Assembly (NCBI GenBank): GCA_903828645.1
Contig: CAIKNA010000095.1
Coordinates: 1 to 42,924, forward strand
DNA from: an uncultured Bacteroidales bacterium
GTDB lineage: Bacteria; Bacteroidota; Bacteroidia; Bacteroidales; FEN-979
Direction of reading: 5' to 3'
DNA length: 42,924 nt
Position numbers and translations under genes: made by a program. The notes below the pieces were generated by a model that searched no databases, was not told the origin of the DNA, and worked only from the letters and a program-made list of their open reading frames with translations. Numbering within the stretch: the stretch's first letter is position 1; every line of letters begins with the position of its first letter. Below, piece after piece: positions 40,565-42,924 of the stretch.

Positions 40565-41899
40565 CTATTGTTTCACGATTTTTACAGAGGCAACCTGGTT
40601 TTTGGATACTATCCTGAGCAGATATATCCCCCCGGGTTTACCGAATAGTGAAATGGCATATTTTCCGGATTGGTTCATGTTTTGCGACAGAACCTCCTCG
40701 CTCTGCATGCTGAAAATTTCAACCCTAACGGGTCCGGAATCTTCGACATTTGCCAGGTCAAGTGTTACCATACCGGGTGTTGGGTTGGGATAGATTTTAA
40801 AAAAGTTTCCGGCGGGTTTTCGGGGAATTGTTTTGTTCAGGGTTTCATTCTCTCCGGAGGATGTAATTTCGGTATTTTTCAGGACGCTGCAATACAGACC
40901 ATCGGGGGTGATGTACCCATGCAGGTATCCCCCGGCATTGACCCTTGTTCCTTCAAGGCAGGTTATTATTTGGCCGGCGATCATGACAACATTGGCGCCG
41001 TTGCTGATTGTAAAGGTAGTTCCATTTCCGGCAGTGGTGATGGTTTGGGTGGCATCATAACAGGTACTCTGGTCGATCCCGAAATTCAAATCCTGGAGAA
41101 CCAGATTGCAGTTCACACCCGGCTGATTAATGGCAAAGGCTCCGCTTGTCGTACATGAATTCTGATCGGTAATGATCACCGAATAATTTCCGGCCACAAG
41201 ACTATCCAGGTTCATGGTGGTCGCCCCTGTATTCCAGGCACATGCATACGGGGGCACCCCGCCTGTAACAACAAGGTGAATGCTTCCGTCATTGCCGCCG
41301 CTGCAAGTTACTTCAACCGTCGATGCTATGATCGAAAAGGCTGGCGGTTGCGTGACCTGATAAGATTTTGTGATTTGGCAATTATTCGCATCTGTTATTG
41401 TGAGGTTATATGCTCCAGCGGCAACTCCAGCCAAACTGCCTGTTGTGGAACCGTTATCCCATTGGTAGGCGAATGGTTCCAATCCCCCTGAAACTGCAAC
41501 ATCAATGGCACCGGTTTGAGAACCAGAACATAAGACATTGGTAATCGTTTCTGTTGAAAAAAGTTGTGGAAGTAATATTACATTGACTGATCCTTCAGAG
41601 AAACTTCCGGCCGGTGGCGCGAAAAATACAATTAAATGAATCTGGTCACTGGCATAACCGGGCGAACCCGGTAAAATTACAGGAGCCCGATCCGAGGAAG
41701 TCCAGGATCCGCTCAAATTGGTCCAGGCAAAAGTTGCATCCGGATTATTACACCCCTGCAGGGTACAAAACAGATTGACAGGATCACCGTAGCAAACAGG
41801 ATTGGGTAATACAACCTGTGCGTTTGCAGTCTTCAACACGGTAACTATAAATAAAAAAGCAATTAACAATGCCTTATGGAATATAGAGGTTGGTTTCAT
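40565..41899 (-). CDS. T9SS-exported surface protein with SprB repeats
   Basis: 444 aa from ATG 41899; the track start 41956 is upstream of the -7 box. Residues 1-28 form a signal peptide ending KTANAQ. An Ig-like N-terminal region precedes two SprB-type repeats (about 135-285: VTCSGGNDGSIHLVVTGGVPPYACAW and its partner LCSGSQTGAIDVAVSGGLEPFAYQW). Next is a module at about 300-345 (TITTAGNGTTFTIS, GGYLHGYITPDGLYC) shared with the DUF3494 protein at the left edge. The C-terminal 75 residues are a Por sorting domain (FKIYPNPTPGMVTLDLANV ... GGIYLLRIVSKNQVASVKIVKQ). It should be delivered to the cell surface by the type IX system. Heads the copy 11 unit. Confidence 0.9.
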   Translation of the reverse strand: MKPTSIFHKALLIAFLFIVTVLKTANAQVVLPNPVCYGDPVNLFCTLQGCNNPDATFAWTNLSGSWTSSDRAPVILPGSPGYASDQIHLIVFFAPPAGSFSEGSVNVILLPQLFSTETITNVLCSGSQTGAIDVAVSGGLEPFAYQWDNGSTTGSLAGVAAGAYNLTITDANNCQITKSYQVTQPPAFSIIASTVEVTCSGGNDGSIHLVVTGGVPPYACAWNTGATTMNLDSLVAGNYSVIITDQNSCTTSGAFAINQPGVNCNLVLQDLNFGIDQSTCYDATQTITTAGNGTTFTISNGANVVMIAGQIITCLEGTRVNAGGYLHGYITPDGLYCSVLKNTEITSSGENETLNKTIPRKPAGNFFKIYPNPTPGMVTLDLANVEDSGPVRVEIFSMQSEEVLSQNMNQSGKYAISLFGKPGGIYLLRIVSKNQVASVKIVKQ

Positions 41900-41937
41900 G
41901 GAATTTGGTTTTAATGACGGGTATAACTCTTGTTTTA

Positions 41938-42004
41938 CAAATATCATCACCATCAATGCTATATCTGTTATATAATTTTAATAATAAATTACATAATTCA
42001 CACT
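41938..42004 (-). promoter_or_regulatory. Copy 11 of 40-bp element plus -7 box
   Basis: Element at 42004 down to 41965 (AGTGTGAATTATGTAA ... AATTATATAACAG), 23 bp, then GATATTTG (TTTG 41941-41938). First base differs from the consensus. It drives the T9SS protein, the 61-aa peptide and the DUF4421 gene. Confidence 0.82.
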
Positions 42005-42161
42005 TTTAGGAATTATCAGCAGATCATACTTTTGGGAGTTACCTGCAGACAATTGTCATCCTGAAGTGTTATGCATCACGTTTGCCCTTACAGGGAGTCA
42101 GGTCAACATGATCCGGACAATTCCCTGCAGGGGCATGAAGATTGTCAAAGCACCAGCCTTA

Positions 42162-42761
42162 TTATAATTTTAAAAGCGCGACCGGTTCCATTTGCAAGGT
42201 GAGATCTTCTTTTCCGATGTTCGTAAGTTCGATTTCACAGGAGATGGAAACTTCCTCGCTTACCATTAACCCCCCGGTTTCGAGAGGGGCATTCCAAACC
42301 AGTCCCCATTCACTTCTTGTTAATTTCCCGCTAACGGTAAAACCTGCTTTTTCATTTCCCCAGAGGTCATGTACAATTCCCCCGAATTGCATATTCAGTT
42401 TCACGTTGCGGGTAATACCAACCATCGTCAATTCTCCCCAGAGTTCATGATTGCCTTCATGATCGGGATTTCCAATGGTGCCGGAAGAAAAGGTTATTTG
42501 CTTATGATTTATGACATCGAAGAAATCAGCACTTTTCAAATGCTCATCCCGTTTTTCATTGTTTGTTGTGATGGAAGCAGTGTCAATCCAGAGATCAATT
42601 TCTGCAGTTGTAAAGTCTTTCTCGGTAGTATAAATATTCGCATCGAATTTAAGGAACGCCCCTTTTACATGAGAGATCATCAGGTGTTTCACGCTGAAGG
42701 ATATTTCACTGTGCACCAGGTCGATTGACCATTTTGTTTTTGTTCCGGTCTTGGTTTTCAT
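42162..42761 (-). CDS. YceI-family protein
   Basis: 199 aa. YceI lipocalin-like barrel: WSIDLVHSEISFSVKHLMISHVKGAF at the start, FTTAEIDLWIDTASITTNNEKRDEHLKSADFFDV, then ITFSSGTI and GELTMVGITRNVKLNMQFGG. The family binds long isoprenoid or fatty-acyl chains. No signal peptide is visible at this start, unlike E. coli YceI, so the protein is probably cytoplasmic. Under copy 12 of the element, with a leader of about 90 nt. Confidence 0.92.
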   Translation of the reverse strand: MKTKTGTKTKWSIDLVHSEISFSVKHLMISHVKGAFLKFDANIYTTEKDFTTAEIDLWIDTASITTNNEKRDEHLKSADFFDVINHKQITFSSGTIGNPDHEGNHELWGELTMVGITRNVKLNMQFGGIVHDLWGNEKAGFTVSGKLTRSEWGLVWNAPLETGGLMVSEEVSISCEIELTNIGKEDLTLQMEPVALLKL

Positions 42762-42853
42762 CTTGCTTGTTTTATTGTTTAATTAGTTGTTGAGTAGTCC
42801 TGTCCTGATCGGGCAGGTTTGACTATCCCTGAAAAGATACGCTATCATCACCG

Positions 42854-42920
42854 CAAAGGTGAGCCTCTTAATGGTTGAATGTGTTACACAACTTTAAAAT
42901 TAAGTTACATGATTCACACA
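42854..42920 (-). promoter_or_regulatory. Copy 12 of 40-bp element plus -7 box
   Basis: Element at 42920 down to 42881 (TGTGTGAATCATGTAACTT ... AAGTTGTGTAACAC), 23 bp, then CACCTTTG followed by C (TTTG 42857-42854). It faces the YceI gene. Only four bases of the window remain beyond it. Confidence 0.86.
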
Positions 42921-42924
42921 TTGC

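Noticed and set aside
42116-42146. Possible terminator after the YceI gene (GACAAT / ATTGTC)
   Set aside because: Stem of only six base pairs, large loop and no T-run on the minus strand.
1-42924. Interpretation of the 40-bp copies as a dispersed mobile repeat (REP or MITE)
   Set aside because: All copies are in promoters, point toward genes and keep the same 23-bp distance to the -7 box; no terminal duplications are visible.
1-42924. tRNA, rRNA, insertion sequence or phage genes
   Set aside because: None recognised by eye on either strand; no transposase or integrase signature in the ORFs.

Overview
The window looks like a chromosome segment of a Bacteroidota bacterium, probably Bacteroidales-like and of moderate GC. 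The evidence is an exported protein with a Por (type IX secretion) C-terminal signal and SprB-type repeats, many families typical of the phylum (DUF3494, DUF6600, DUF3943, DUF4421, FISUMP), promoters with the Bacteroidota TAnnTTTG -7 box, and start regions without Shine-Dalgarno sequences. I cannot name a genus.

Layout. On the left, minus-strand genes encode a two-domain ice-binding-like (DUF3494) secreted protein, a 688-aa beta-barrel/OmpA protein and a DUF6600 protein with a Gln/His/Pro-rich tail. Plus-strand units follow: mlaE-mlaF-mlaD (envelope lipid transport); an OmpA lipoprotein plus a small beta-barrel protein; a 51-aa membrane peptide, AI-2E-type permease, GH130-like enzyme and GT4 fusion; an AraC-type regulator, hybrid kinase, response regulator and PEEFP-type P-ATPase; a CheB-CheR-PAS fusion with a PAS protein; an acidic conserved protein, UspA and an MgtA-type ATPase; a six-gene unit (conserved protein, PIG-L deacetylase, GT4, GH100-like enzyme, CbpA, CbpM); and a DUF3943 protein. 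From about 34.9 to 37.2 kb lies a decaying stretch: a disrupted FISUMP gene, a broken avd-like gene, a RhuM fragment and an 11-bp tandem array. The right end is minus strand: a conserved hypothetical, a PAP2 phosphatase, a previously unlisted 59-aa His-rich lipoprotein, a T9SS-exported protein/Thivi_2564-like peptide/DUF4421 operon, and a YceI protein.

Main discovery. Twelve copies of one 40-bp element sit in the promoters of almost every transcription unit, always pointing at the gene. Each begins TGTGTGAATSATGTAA (variants in two) and ends near AARTTATRTAACAC, with an inner inverted repeat ATGTAACTT-N7-AAGTTATAT. In all twelve, exactly 23 bp separate the element from the position of a TTTG -7 core (TTAG in one). 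No -33 TTG is evident; that position falls on the last bases of the element. I read this as a cis-regulatory code for a single envelope and stress regulon covering roughly 30 genes here. Its regulator is unknown. The AraC-type gene in the window carries the element in its own promoter and is one candidate.

How the genes fit together (inference): the regulon combines envelope maintenance (MlaEFD, OmpA, YceI, PAP2, DUF barrels), ion homeostasis (two P-ATPases), protein protection (CbpA/CbpM, UspA), carbohydrate or glycan metabolism (GH130, GH100-like, three glycosyl-active loci), signalling (AraC, hybrid kinase, response regulator) and small membrane peptides. This is what one would expect of a general-stress-type regulon.
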